Shown: piece by piece, positions 1 through 6,524 of the stretch
Layout: each line of letters starts with the position of its first letter
Position numbering within the stretch: position 1 is the first letter of the stretch
Assembly (NCBI GenBank): GCA_023435805.1
Contig: JAEZMC010000191.1
Coordinates: forward strand, 1-8,633
Length of the DNA stretch: 8,633 bases
From: Bacillota bacterium
Lineage (GTDB): Bacteria; Bacillota; Clostridia; Acetivibrionales; DTU013
Direction: 5' to 3'
Made by a program: the position numbers and the translations under genes
The notes under the pieces: generated by a model
What the model was told of the DNA's origin: nothing
What the model saw: the letters and a program-made list of their open reading frames with translations, nothing else
The model's database searches: none

Positions 1-28
1 GGGCTTTGGCCCGGCAGCAGTTGGATAC

Positions 29-60
29 GTCGCTCCCTTCGCAGGGAGCGTGGATTGTAA
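29..60 (+). repeat. Diverged CRISPR repeat unit
   Basis: This 32-bp unit matches the unit at 96-127 at 28 of 32 positions. Three differences fall together in the hairpin loop (GCA at 41-43 against ATG at 108-110) and one in the 3' tail (T58 against A125). The 7-bp stem at 31-37 and 44-50 is intact. The tail change lies in what would become the 5' handle of the crRNA. Confidence 0.9.
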
Positions 61-95
61 GATCTGCCAGCGTTGTGGTTGTACAGAGGGCGAAT

Positions 96-127
96 GTCGC
101 TCCCTTCATGGGGAGCGTGGATTGAAA
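96..127 (+). repeat. Canonical CRISPR repeat unit
   Basis: This 32-bp unit begins GTCGCTCCC and ends ATTGAAA. The stem is 98-104 with 111-117 and the loop is TTCATG. It agrees with the usual type I-C repeat form and is probably closest to the consensus of the array, although only two full copies are visible. Confidence 0.92.
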
Positions 128-137
128 GGGGTGGGGT

Positions 138-151
138 GGGAGCGTGGATTG
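138..151 (+). repeat. Degenerate half of a CRISPR repeat
   Basis: Fourteen bases, GGGAGCGTGGATTG, are identical to 111-124, the 3' half of the preceding repeat. The 5' half is absent. Only 10 bases, almost all G, separate it from the end of the previous repeat, far shorter than a spacer. It looks like the remnant of a terminal repeat after an internal deletion or slippage event. Confidence 0.8.
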
Positions 152-240
152 GTAGTAGACTGCTAATGTATCAAACATGTCATACCCGAAAGCACTTTTC
201 CTGTGAGAACCTGCTGATTGATTATTTTTCCATCGAGCTT

Positions 241-269
241 TTGAACATTTCAGACATGAATGTAATTAT
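241..269 (+). promoter_or_regulatory. Possible promoter of the MFS transporter gene
   Basis: TTGAAC (241-246) and AATTAT (264-269) are separated by 17 bp, each matching four of six consensus positions of the SigA -35 and -10 boxes. They sit in the AT-rich gap between the CRISPR array and the gene and would give a leader of about 50 nt. This is a candidate only. Confidence 0.3.
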
Positions 270-315
270 TACGTTTAATCAAAATGGAATAAAAAAGTAA
301 TTTTGTTATACTTTT

Positions 316-321
316 GAGGTG
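316..321 (+). promoter_or_regulatory. Ribosome binding site deciding the MFS start
   Basis: GAGGTG lies four bases before ATG 326. An in-frame TTG at 314 overlaps this site and has no binding site of its own, so ATG 326 is the better start. Confidence 0.6.
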
Positions 322-325
322 CGTA

Positions 326-1663
326 ATGAATTATGATGAAGCTGTAACAGGTCTTGAATTGAACGATACGGAAACCGAAGAAATGGAAAACAATAAAACG
401 GAAGAAAATGCGGGTTTGGATACGAAAGCTTCGGGCAAACTTTGGTCCAGGAATTTCTTTTTACTATGGCAGGGACAGCTTGTTTCGGTGTTTGGCGATG
501 CCGTATATGCGCTGGCTCTTGGCTTCTGGGTAATGGCAAAGACCGGCTCGACGGCGCTGATGGGGACACTGATGGCGGTATCCACGCTGCCAAGCCTACT
601 GATTTCTCCATTTGCCGGTGTCATAGTCGACCGGGTTGATAGAAAAAAGCTGCTGATCGCAACAGATATTATACGAGGCCTGGCGGTCGTGTTGCTCGCG
701 CTGGCGGCATATCGGAATTCTCTTCAAATATGGATGGTTTTTGTGGCCGGGATCATACTCAGCGTCGGAGGAGCTTTCTTTTCCCCTGCAGTCAGTTCTG
801 CCATACCCGATTTGGTTTCTCAGTCAAAACTGGTCGGCGCAAACTCTGTCATGGGCATGCTTAATACAGGCTCCAATATAGTTGGCAGTTCATCCGGAGG
901 ATTTCTTCTAAAGATGCTGGGCGCACCGTTCCTGTTTCTATTTAATGGGCTGTCCTTTATAGTATCCACTATATTAATCGCTTTCATAAAGATACCTAAA
1001 ATACAGCGCAAAACAGAACAGCATTTTCTTTCCGACATGAAAGAGGGCTATACTTTCATATGGCGTTTCAAAGCTTTGCGGTATTTACTGTTTATTTCAT
1101 CAGGAGTAAATTTTCTTTTCTTCACGGCGATGGTTTTATTCCTTCCGCTTTTCCAGCAGTCGGCAAACCTGGGCGCGGAAAAGTATGGCGTTGTAATGGC
1201 TTTCATGTCTGGTGGTATGTTTATTTCCATGGCGGTTATTTCATTAATCAAAATCCCCTCCAATATCAGGATGGGCATTTTCATGACGGCTTCGCTGCTA
1301 CTGGCAATCTTTTTTGCCGCTTTCGCCCTTGTCGGTGCATTCCCGATCATGTGCCTTTTCCTGTTCGGCGGCGGATTTTGTATGGCGATTGTAAACGTTT
1401 TTATCCATTCTACGATTCAGCTGACGGTTCCGCAGGAAATAAGGGGAAAGGTATTTTCGCTGATCACAACGGTATGCATGTCGCTGTCACCGTTTGCTAT
1501 GGCGATCGGTGGTGCTTTGGGTGAAATTTTCCCGATCAGGTACGTAATATTTGCCTGCTTTACAGCGCTTTTACTGGGTTTTATCCCGTGCGCCTTTATT
1601 ACGTCGCTCAGGAGATTTGTCAACTTCGATCCGGATAAGGAAACGCTGGAGGATATCATGTAG
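326..1663 (+). CDS. Major facilitator superfamily efflux transporter (DHA3 / macrolide-efflux-like)
   Basis: This 445-aa integral membrane protein is predicted to export a drug or metabolite by proton antiport. The motif A loop after TM2 reads GVIVDRVDRKK (residues 98-108), the hallmark of drug:H+ antiporters. Hydrophobic segments occur along the chain in the number expected for about 12 helices, with a hydrophilic central loop near 223-248. The stretch VPQEIRGKVFSL (368-379) resembles the late cytoplasmic loop common in DHA3 proteins such as Mef and EntS relatives. ATG 326 is chosen because GAGGTG precedes it. The first 38 residues are hydrophilic and strongly acidic, longer than usual before TM1; ATG 383 is a possible later start but has no good ribosome binding site. 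The gene stands alone: the next gene is 213 bp away. The substrate cannot be predicted, and a role in antibiotic resistance is possible but not shown. Confidence 0.9.
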   Translation: MNYDEAVTGLELNDTETEEMENNKTEENAGLDTKASGKLWSRNFFLLWQGQLVSVFGDAVYALALGFWVMAKTGSTALMGTLMAVSTLPSLLISPFAGVIVDRVDRKKLLIATDIIRGLAVVLLALAAYRNSLQIWMVFVAGIILSVGGAFFSPAVSSAIPDLVSQSKLVGANSVMGMLNTGSNIVGSSSGGFLLKMLGAPFLFLFNGLSFIVSTILIAFIKIPKIQRKTEQHFLSDMKEGYTFIWRFKALRYLLFISSGVNFLFFTAMVLFLPLFQQSANLGAEKYGVVMAFMSGGMFISMAVISLIKIPSNIRMGIFMTASLLLAIFFAAFALVGAFPIMCLFLFGGGFCMAIVNVFIHSTIQLTVPQEIRGKVFSLITTVCMSLSPFAMAIGGALGEIFPIRYVIFACFTALLLGFIPCAFITSLRRFVNFDPDKETLEDIM

Positions 1664-1678
1664 ATTTGCCGCCAGATG

Positions 1679-1692
1679 TATATTGCAATATA
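1679..1692. repeat. Perfect 14-bp palindrome TATATTGCAATATA
   Basis: The sequence equals its own reverse complement over 14 bases, just after the MFS stop codon. Half-sites TATTGC (1786-1791) and GCAATA (1820-1825) recur further along the same intergenic region. It could be a regulator site or chance in AT-rich DNA. Confidence 0.45.
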
Positions 1693-1726
1693 TCGTTTTG
1701 ATTTCAGCAGATAGTTTTAAAAAGGG

Positions 1727-1777
1727 AGCTTGTTTTAAAGTCAACTTCTTTTTGTAGAGACAAGCTGATCATTTTTT
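1727..1777 (+). terminator. Weak candidate terminator after the MFS gene
   Basis: AGCTTGT (1727-1733) pairs with ACAAGCT (1760-1766), extendable by three pairs that include wobbles, around a loop of about 20 nt. GATCA and then six T residues (1772-1777) follow. The long loop and the offset of the T run make it a poor Rho-independent terminator. Confidence 0.3.
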
Positions 1778-1801
1778 GATAGACTTATTGCATATTATCA
1801 A
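1776..1801. repeat. Dyad TTGATA-N14-TATCAA upstream of the sugar module
   Basis: Six-base arms at 1776-1781 and 1796-1801 form a perfect inverted repeat about 75 bp before the isomerase start. Position and symmetry would suit an operator for a local sugar regulator, but no regulator gene is next to it and no convincing promoter could be fitted. Confidence 0.3.
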
Positions 1802-1876
1802 TGTCACTGGATCGGTAACGCAATATTTAAATCGCAGCCCACTCACAAAATACTTAATTGAACAGGAGGTATTTTT

Positions 1877-2842
1877 ATGAAACTAGGTGTATTTGCCGTA
1901 CTGCTAAGTAACAAAAGCCTGGAGGAAGCTCTGAAGTATTTGTCCGATGCGGGTGTGAAGGCCGTGGAACTGGGAACGGGAGGGTATCCCGGAGAAGCTC
2001 ATGTAAAGCCTGAGGAGCTGCTGGCGGATGAGAGCAGAATAGCTGCGCTGCAGGAGCTTGTCAGGAAGTATGACATGGAAATCAGTGCGCTGAGCTGCCA
2101 TGGCAATCCGGTGCATCCACAGAAGGAGATTGCCGAGGATTTTAATAAGGCTTTTGAAAATACCGTTCTTCTTGCGGAAAAGCTTGGCATATCAAGAGTA
2201 GTTACATTTTCCGGCTGCCCGGGCGATGCGCCGGGCGCGAAATACCCCAACTGGGTTACCTGCCCATGGCCTGACGATTTCATGAAAATACTGGACTACC
2301 AGTGGAATGAAGTGCTTATACCGTATTGGAAAAAGGCGGCGGCATTTGCCGGGTCTCACGGTGTGGACAAAATATGTCTGGAAATGCACCCCGGTTTCTG
2401 CGTGTACAATCCCGAAACGCTGCTGAAATTGAGGAGCGCTGTTGGCGATGCCATCGGAGCAAACTTCGACCCGAGCCATCTGTTCTGGCAGGGAATTGAC
2501 CCGGTGGCTGCCATCCGCAAGCTGGGACCGGCTATTTACCATTTCCACGCGAAGGATACGAAGGTCGACCCTGCAAACACGTCTGTCAACGGTGTTCTGG
2601 ATACAAAGCACTATGGAGATGAGATCAACAGATCCTGGATATTCCGCTCTGTCGGCTATGGACATGATGCGCAGGTGTGGAAGGATATCGTCAGCAATCT
2701 CCGGATGGTCGGTTATGACGATGTCATGAGCATTGAGCATGAAGACAGCCTGATGTCGGTGAACGAAGGCTTGATGAAAGCTGTTGCGTTCCTGAAGGAT
2801 GTCATGGCCTTTGAAAGCAAGGGCGCCATGTGGTGGGCCTGA
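1877..2842 (+). CDS. Xylose-isomerase-like TIM-barrel protein (sugar isomerase/epimerase family)
   Basis: This 321-aa cytosolic protein is of the AP-endonuclease-2 / xylose-isomerase-like superfamily, which rearranges, epimerises or dehydrates sugars using a divalent metal. The expected four metal ligands are visible at the ends of successive strands: E169 in LEMHPG, D198 in NFDPSHLFW, H224 in YHFHAKD and E287 in MSIEHED. The N-terminus MKLGVFAVLL is a typical first beta strand of the barrel. ATG 1877 follows CAGGAGGT at 1863-1869 with good spacing. Length is normal for the family. A Gfo/Idh/MocA oxidoreductase follows after 73 bp with no terminator between, so the two probably share a transcript and a substrate. 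Related pairs serve inositol, rare-sugar and 3-keto-glycoside metabolism. The family is broad and commonly annotated only as sugar phosphate isomerase/epimerase, so the exact reaction is unknown. Confidence 0.9.
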   Translation: MKLGVFAVLLSNKSLEEALKYLSDAGVKAVELGTGGYPGEAHVKPEELLADESRIAALQELVRKYDMEISALSCHGNPVHPQKEIAEDFNKAFENTVLLAEKLGISRVVTFSGCPGDAPGAKYPNWVTCPWPDDFMKILDYQWNEVLIPYWKKAAAFAGSHGVDKICLEMHPGFCVYNPETLLKLRSAVGDAIGANFDPSHLFWQGIDPVAAIRKLGPAIYHFHAKDTKVDPANTSVNGVLDTKHYGDEINRSWIFRSVGYGHDAQVWKDIVSNLRMVGYDDVMSIEHEDSLMSVNEGLMKAVAFLKDVMAFESKGAMWWA

Positions 2843-2902
2843 AGCTTGGTGGCCAAAATAGCGGCAGCATGAAGGAAATGACCGCAGGCTGGATAACTGT
2901 AT

Positions 2903-2910
2903 GGAGGGTG
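2903..2910 (+). promoter_or_regulatory. Ribosome binding site deciding the oxidoreductase start
   Basis: GGAGGGTG ends five bases before ATG 2916. An in-frame ATG at 2901 would place this site inside the coding region and has no binding site upstream, so 2916 is preferred. Confidence 0.75.
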
Positions 2911-2915
2911 ATCGC

Positions 2916-4079
2916 ATGAAGGATACCTTGAACGTGGGACTTATTGGTTATAAGTTTATGGGAAAGGCCCACAGCAATGCATTTAGAAAAATGAGCATGT
3001 TTTTCAATCCGTCGGTGAAACTGGCAATGAAGGCCATCTGTGGAAGAGAAGAGTCATGGGTGCGGGAATCCGCGGCGAAATTCGGGTGGGATTCCTATGA
3101 GACGTCGTGGGAGAAGCTGATTGCCAGAAAGGACATTGATCTGATAGACATAACGGCACCGAGCAATGTACATAAGGAAATAGCATTAAAAGCTGCGGAG
3201 GCAGGAAAACACATCTTCTGTGAAAAGCCCCTTGCCCTGAGTCTGAGTGATGCGAGAGAAATGCTGGCGGCTGCTGAAAAATACAAGGTAAAACATCAGA
3301 TAGGCTTCAATTACCGTTTTGCACCGGCCGTACAAATGGCGAAAAAACTGATCGATGAGGGTAAGCTGGGGAAAATATATCACTTCAGAGGATTGTATCT
3401 GCAGGATTGGATCGTAGATCCCGAATTTCCGCTGGTCTGGAGGCTAGATAAAGATGTTGCGGGTTCCGGGTCCCTTGGCGATCTGGGGGCGCACATCATC
3501 GATATAGCCAGGTTCCTTGCAGGTGAGTTTGACAGGGTCATGGGAATCAGCAAAACCTTTATCGAGGAAAGGCCCGTTGTGGGGAAGATGACCGGCTTGA
3601 GCGGAAAGGCGCAGACCAGCGCGCCCAAAGGGAAGGTCACCGTAGACGACGCCACACTGTTCCTTGCGGAGTTTAAAAACGGCGCCCTCGGATCGTTTGA
3701 AGCGACAAGGTTTGCGCAGGGGCATAAAAATGCCATGTCATTTGAGATAAACGGAAGCAAGGGCAGCTTACGGTTCGAATTTGAAAGGATGAATGAGCTG
3801 CAATATTATTCTTCAGAGGATGAATCGGGTACCCAGGGCTTCAGGATCATCCAGTGCACGGAGGGGGTTCACCCGTATGCCGGCGCATGGTGGCCGGTGG
3901 GACATGTGATAGGGTATGAGCATACCTTTGTACATGAGCTTTACGAATTTGTTGAGGCGATTGCCCATGACAAGCCGGCCTGGCCGGACTTCAATGACGG
4001 AGTCAAGTGCTCGCAGGTGCTGGAGGCAGTTGAATTATCCGTAAAAACCGGCGGATGGGTAGCGACGGATTCTCTATAA
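2916..4079 (+). CDS. Gfo/Idh/MocA family sugar dehydrogenase
   Basis: This 387-aa NAD(P)-dependent oxidoreductase is predicted to oxidise or reduce a hydroxyl group of a cyclic sugar, polyol or glycoside in the cytosol. The N-terminal Rossmann fold shows VGLIGYKFMGKAHSNA (residues 7-22), a variant of the dinucleotide-binding loop. EKP (103-105) supplies the conserved lysine, K104. GDLGAHIID (188-196) supplies the D189/H193 pair that completes the usual catalytic set. The C-terminal substrate domain contains a segment rich in W, G and H near 325-336 that may line the pocket. ATG 2916 is chosen from the ribosome binding site. It lies 73 bp after the isomerase-like gene and is followed within 30 bp by a strong terminator, so it is probably the last gene of a two-gene unit. 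A partner TIM-barrel enzyme acting on the same keto-sugar is the natural reading; the substrate is unknown. Confidence 0.92.
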   Translation: MKDTLNVGLIGYKFMGKAHSNAFRKMSMFFNPSVKLAMKAICGREESWVRESAAKFGWDSYETSWEKLIARKDIDLIDITAPSNVHKEIALKAAEAGKHIFCEKPLALSLSDAREMLAAAEKYKVKHQIGFNYRFAPAVQMAKKLIDEGKLGKIYHFRGLYLQDWIVDPEFPLVWRLDKDVAGSGSLGDLGAHIIDIARFLAGEFDRVMGISKTFIEERPVVGKMTGLSGKAQTSAPKGKVTVDDATLFLAEFKNGALGSFEATRFAQGHKNAMSFEINGSKGSLRFEFERMNELQYYSSEDESGTQGFRIIQCTEGVHPYAGAWWPVGHVIGYEHTFVHELYEFVEAIAHDKPAWPDFNDGVKCSQVLEAVELSVKTGGWVATDSL

Positions 4080-4104
4080 AGAACAATAAAATACATGCTA
4101 TAAG

Positions 4105-4131
4105 AAAGGCTGCATAAGGGCAGCCTTTTTT
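4105..4131 (+). terminator. Rho-independent terminator of the sugar module
   Basis: AAAGGCTGC (4105-4113) pairs perfectly with GCAGCCTTT (4120-4128) around the loop ATAAGG, and the T run extends through 4131. The stem is 9 bp. It starts 26 bp after the oxidoreductase stop and separates the sugar genes from the two-component operon. Confidence 0.93.
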
Positions 4132-4149
4132 ATGAACCTAATTCATCAA

Positions 4150-4173
4150 TTGTTTTCGATTTGTTCACATTTT
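4150..4173 (+). promoter_or_regulatory. Candidate tandem response-regulator box upstream of the two-component operon
   Basis: TTGTT occurs at 4150-4154 and again at 4161-4165, exactly 11 bp apart, as expected for head-to-tail binding of an OmpR-family dimer. The second unit continues TTGTTCACATTTT, similar to TTATTCATAGTTTT at 6496-6509 upstream of htrA. The box lies a few bases upstream of the -35 region. Binding is inferred. Confidence 0.4.
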
Positions 4174-4178
4174 AAATG

Positions 4179-4207
4179 TTGTTGCAGCAATTTGTAAATG
4201 ATATGAT
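4179..4207 (+). promoter_or_regulatory. Promoter of the two-component operon (extended -10)
   Basis: TATGAT (4202-4207) matches five of six -10 positions and is preceded by TG at 4199-4200, forming an extended -10. TTGTTG (4179-4184) sits 17 bp upstream as a weak -35. Transcription would start near 4214, just before the AGGAGGT ribosome binding site at 4222-4228. Confidence 0.65.
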
Positions 4208-4237
4208 AATGTTGATAAATCAGGAGGTTGGTGTATC

Positions 4238-4924
4238 ATGACAGGCAAAACAAGAATACTGGTTGTTGATGACGACGTAAATATATGTGAGCTGATCCGG
4301 CTGTACCTTGAGAAGGAAGGCTATGATGTACAGACGGTGTATAACGGCAGGAGCGGGATTGAAGCTTTTGGCGAATATACGCCCAGTATCGTCATCCTGG
4401 ACATTATGCTTCCGGGTATCGACGGCTGGCAGGTTTGCCGGGAACTGAGGAAGGTGAGCAACATCCCGATCATCATGCTGACTGCAAAGGGTGAAACCTT
4501 CGACAAGGTGCTGGGACTTGAGCTGGGCGCGGACGATTATATGGTCAAGCCCTTTGAGCCCAAGGAGCTGGTCGCCAGGGTCAAGGCTGTGCTCAGGAGA
4601 TATGAGCGAAAGGACTTTGACGTAAAGGAAATCGTATTTCCCAATCTGGTTATCAACCATACGAATTATGTGGTTAAACTGAACGGCAAGGATCTCGAGA
4701 TGCCGCCGAAGGAGCTTGAACTGCTGTATTTTCTTGCCTCCAACCCCAACAAGGTCTTTACCAGGGAGCAGTTGCTGGAGCATGTTTGGGGCTTTGATTT
4801 TTACGGGGATTCCAGGACGGTGGATGTTCATGTGAAAAGGCTCCGTGAAAAGATCGACCTGCCCAATCAGGTATGGCAGCTGAAAACGGTCTGGGGCGTC
4901 GGATACAAGTTCGAGGTAAAATAA
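4238..4924 (+). CDS. OmpR/PhoB-family response regulator
   Basis: This 228-aa DNA-binding regulator is probably phosphorylated by the kinase encoded immediately downstream. The receiver domain (about 5-118) has the acidic pair D11/D12, phospho-acceptor D55 in VILDIMLPG, T82 in IMLTAKG and K104 in MVKPFEP, so it is complete. The C-terminal winged helix (about 132-226) has the signature PPKELELL near 156-163, VFTREQLLEHVWG, and SRTVDVHVKRLREKI with the closing WGVGYKF. ATG 4238 is preceded by AGGAGGT with suitable spacing. The stop codon overlaps the kinase start (TAATG), so the two are translationally coupled. The neighbouring HtrA protease gene suggests a role in cell-envelope or secretion stress similar to CssR, but sequence alone does not separate this from WalR-, PhoP- or other OmpR-like regulators. 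Autoregulation is plausible from the tandem box in its promoter. Confidence 0.95.
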   Translation: MTGKTRILVVDDDVNICELIRLYLEKEGYDVQTVYNGRSGIEAFGEYTPSIVILDIMLPGIDGWQVCRELRKVSNIPIIMLTAKGETFDKVLGLELGADDYMVKPFEPKELVARVKAVLRRYERKDFDVKEIVFPNLVINHTNYVVKLNGKDLEMPPKELELLYFLASNPNKVFTREQLLEHVWGFDFYGDSRTVDVHVKRLREKIDLPNQVWQLKTVWGVGYKFEVK

Positions 4925-6465
4925 TGTTTAAGACGATTTTCAGCAAGCTGATTACGATATTTGTGCTGATTCTGGTGATTGCCTTTTCCATTTCCGGCGT
5001 TATGCTCAACCTGTTTCTGGACGAATATTTTACAGATGAAAAGGCCAGCACGCTGGAGACCGGAAGCACCTGGGTCAACCTGGTTTTCAGCAATTACGTG
5101 GAAAATGTGCAAGTTTCCAGAGAGAAGGCCGACAAGTACCTGGACGACTGGCTGGACCGTTATGAGAGCTTTACAGGCTCAATGATCTGGATTGTGGACA
5201 GCAAAGGGTATCTGATACGCTCGAGCTATACCTTGCCGCAAGCCATAGTTGATAAATATACCGATGACTCCGGCTACATCAAGGTTCCTGAAAGCAAGCA
5301 GTTTTCGAAGCTGATTTCCGAAGAAACAACCGTCAGGGAGGTAGGGGACTTTTACGGTTTTTTCAAGGATCCTGTATTTGCCAAGCTCGGGCTGGGAGAT
5401 TTGTGGCTGACGGTGGGCACTTCATACAAATATGAGGACTCGGGCGGCAACGACGTCATGATCATAGTCTACATGCATGCCCCGGTGCCGAAGGTGAAGG
5501 AAGCGCGTGATGAAGTCATCCGGTACTTTCTGAGTTCGGTGGCGGTGGCCATTGCCATTGCAATTCTTTTGATCTATATCTTTTCTTTAAGGCTTTCTCG
5601 CCCGCTCAAGCAAATTAAAAACGCGGCTGCCAAAATCTCCAACGGAGAATTTGAAAAACGGGTGGATATACGCTCCAAGGACGAAATAGGAGAGCTGGCA
5701 AAAACCTTCAACCAGATGGCGACGGCGCTGCAGAACCTTGAAGAGATGCGCAGGGAGTTTATCGCCAATGTATCACATGAGCTAAGAACGCCCATGACCT
5801 CCATCCGAGGCTTTGTTGAGGGCATTCTGGACGGCACGATTCCGCCGGAGCGGCAGAACCGTTACCTCACCATCGTCAGGGATGAAACGAACCGTCTGAA
5901 CCGCCTTGTCAACGACCTGCTGGATCTGGCAAAAATGGAGGCCGGTGAAATGCCTCTGACCATGATACCGCTGGATATCAACGAACTGGTCAGGAAGTGC
6001 GTTATCAAGCTGGAAACGCTGCTGCTGGAAAAGGGCCTGTTGGTCGATGCCGATTTCGAGGAGGAGGAAATGCTGGTAAAAGCCGATGCCGACGCTATAG
6101 AGAGGGTATTGTACAACCTGATGCACAACGCCATCAAATTCACCCCTTCCGGCGGGACTATCCGGGTGACGACCCGTTATCAGAAGGGTCGGGTAGAAGT
6201 GACGGTAAAGGACAACGGAATCGGTATCGATGAGAACGAGCTGGATATGATCTGGGACCGTTTTTACAAGTCCGACAAATCGCGGGGAAGGGATAAAACA
6301 AGCACCGGGCTGGGTCTTGCCATTGTAAGGAACATCATACATGAGCACGGGCAGAAGGTATGGGCTGAAAGTAAGGCGGGAGAAGGCGCAAGCTTTATAT
6401 TCACACTGGATCGTGCTTTTGAGGATGAGGCTGCTCAGCAGGCAAATACGAAACATGTTGAATAA
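4924..6465 (+). CDS. Membrane sensor histidine kinase, partner of the OmpR-family regulator
   Basis: This 513-aa protein is predicted to sense an extracytoplasmic signal and phosphorylate the upstream-encoded regulator. Order: TM1 (about 8-30), an extracytoplasmic domain of about 165 residues, TM2 (about 200-221), a HAMP linker (about 222-272), the dimerisation domain with H285 in ANVSHELRTP, and the ATPase domain with N402 in NLMHNAIKFTP, the G1 box DNGIGI (430-435), the F-box-like WDRFYKSD and the G2 box TGLGLAI (461-467). All catalytic boxes are intact. No PAS domain is seen between HAMP and the H box. ATG 4924 overlaps the regulator stop by one base and follows GAGGT at 4913-4917. An in-frame ATG at 4873 would add 17 residues encoded inside the regulator gene and is less likely. 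I do not recognise the sensor domain; a Cache-like fold is possible from its size and position. Confidence 0.95.
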   Translation: MFKTIFSKLITIFVLILVIAFSISGVMLNLFLDEYFTDEKASTLETGSTWVNLVFSNYVENVQVSREKADKYLDDWLDRYESFTGSMIWIVDSKGYLIRSSYTLPQAIVDKYTDDSGYIKVPESKQFSKLISEETTVREVGDFYGFFKDPVFAKLGLGDLWLTVGTSYKYEDSGGNDVMIIVYMHAPVPKVKEARDEVIRYFLSSVAVAIAIAILLIYIFSLRLSRPLKQIKNAAAKISNGEFEKRVDIRSKDEIGELAKTFNQMATALQNLEEMRREFIANVSHELRTPMTSIRGFVEGILDGTIPPERQNRYLTIVRDETNRLNRLVNDLLDLAKMEAGEMPLTMIPLDINELVRKCVIKLETLLLEKGLLVDADFEEEEMLVKADADAIERVLYNLMHNAIKFTPSGGTIRVTTRYQKGRVEVTVKDNGIGIDENELDMIWDRFYKSDKSRGRDKTSTGLGLAIVRNIIHEHGQKVWAESKAGEGASFIFTLDRAFEDEAAQQANTKHVE

Positions 6466-6495
6466 ATTTCAGTATTTGTGCGTAATGTTAACAAA

Positions 6496-6516
6496 TTATT
6501 CATAGTTTTTTCAAAA
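6496..6516 (+). promoter_or_regulatory. Candidate tandem response-regulator box upstream of htrA
   Basis: TTATTCATAGT and TTTTTCAAAAT are consecutive 11-base units sharing eight positions, with the TTCA cores at 6499 and 6510. The phase of 11 bp suits an OmpR-family dimer. The box occupies the -35 region of the htrA promoter. It resembles the box at 4161-4173 upstream of the regulator gene. Binding by that regulator is inferred. Confidence 0.4.
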
Positions 6517-6524
6517 TGGCAATT

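Larger units (their letters stand above)
1..154 (+). CRISPR. Trailer end of a type I-C-like CRISPR array (partial)
   Basis: Two 32-bp repeats are visible at 29-60 and 96-127, separated by a 35-bp spacer (61-95). Positions 1-28 are the 3' part of another spacer cut by the window edge. Each repeat begins GTCGCTCCC and carries a perfect 7-bp stem CGCTCCC/GGGAGCG around a 6-nt loop, followed by a TGGATTG tail. This is the pattern of type I-C repeats, whose crRNA orientation ends in ATTGAAA, so the array should be transcribed left to right with leader and cas genes beyond the left edge. The repeat at 29-60 differs at four positions from the one at 96-127. A half-repeat follows at 138-151, after which repeats stop. 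Repeat decay and the absence of further units mark this as the leader-distal end. The subtype is inferred from the repeat alone because no cas gene is in view. Confidence 0.93.

Noticed and set aside
73..300. 75-codon open frame on the + strand across the CRISPR array
   Set aside because: It reads through a spacer and repeats, its start has no ribosome binding site, and its product has repeat-derived composition.
304..312. Extended -10 TGTTATACT close to the MFS start
   Set aside because: It is a good match, but transcription would begin near 319, inside the ribosome binding site for ATG 326. It would only make sense with a later start, which lacks a binding site.
2192..2917. 241-codon open frame on the - strand
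   Set aside because: It lies opposite the well-supported isomerase-like gene, has no recognisable domain, and is explained by codon bias of the sense gene.
4220..4831. 203-codon open frame on the - strand
   Set aside because: It is fully antisense to the response regulator, whose motifs are complete, and has no family features.
4873..4923. Upstream in-frame start for the histidine kinase
   Set aside because: It would encode 17 extra residues inside the regulator gene. ATG 4924 has a GAGGT site and the usual stop-start overlap.
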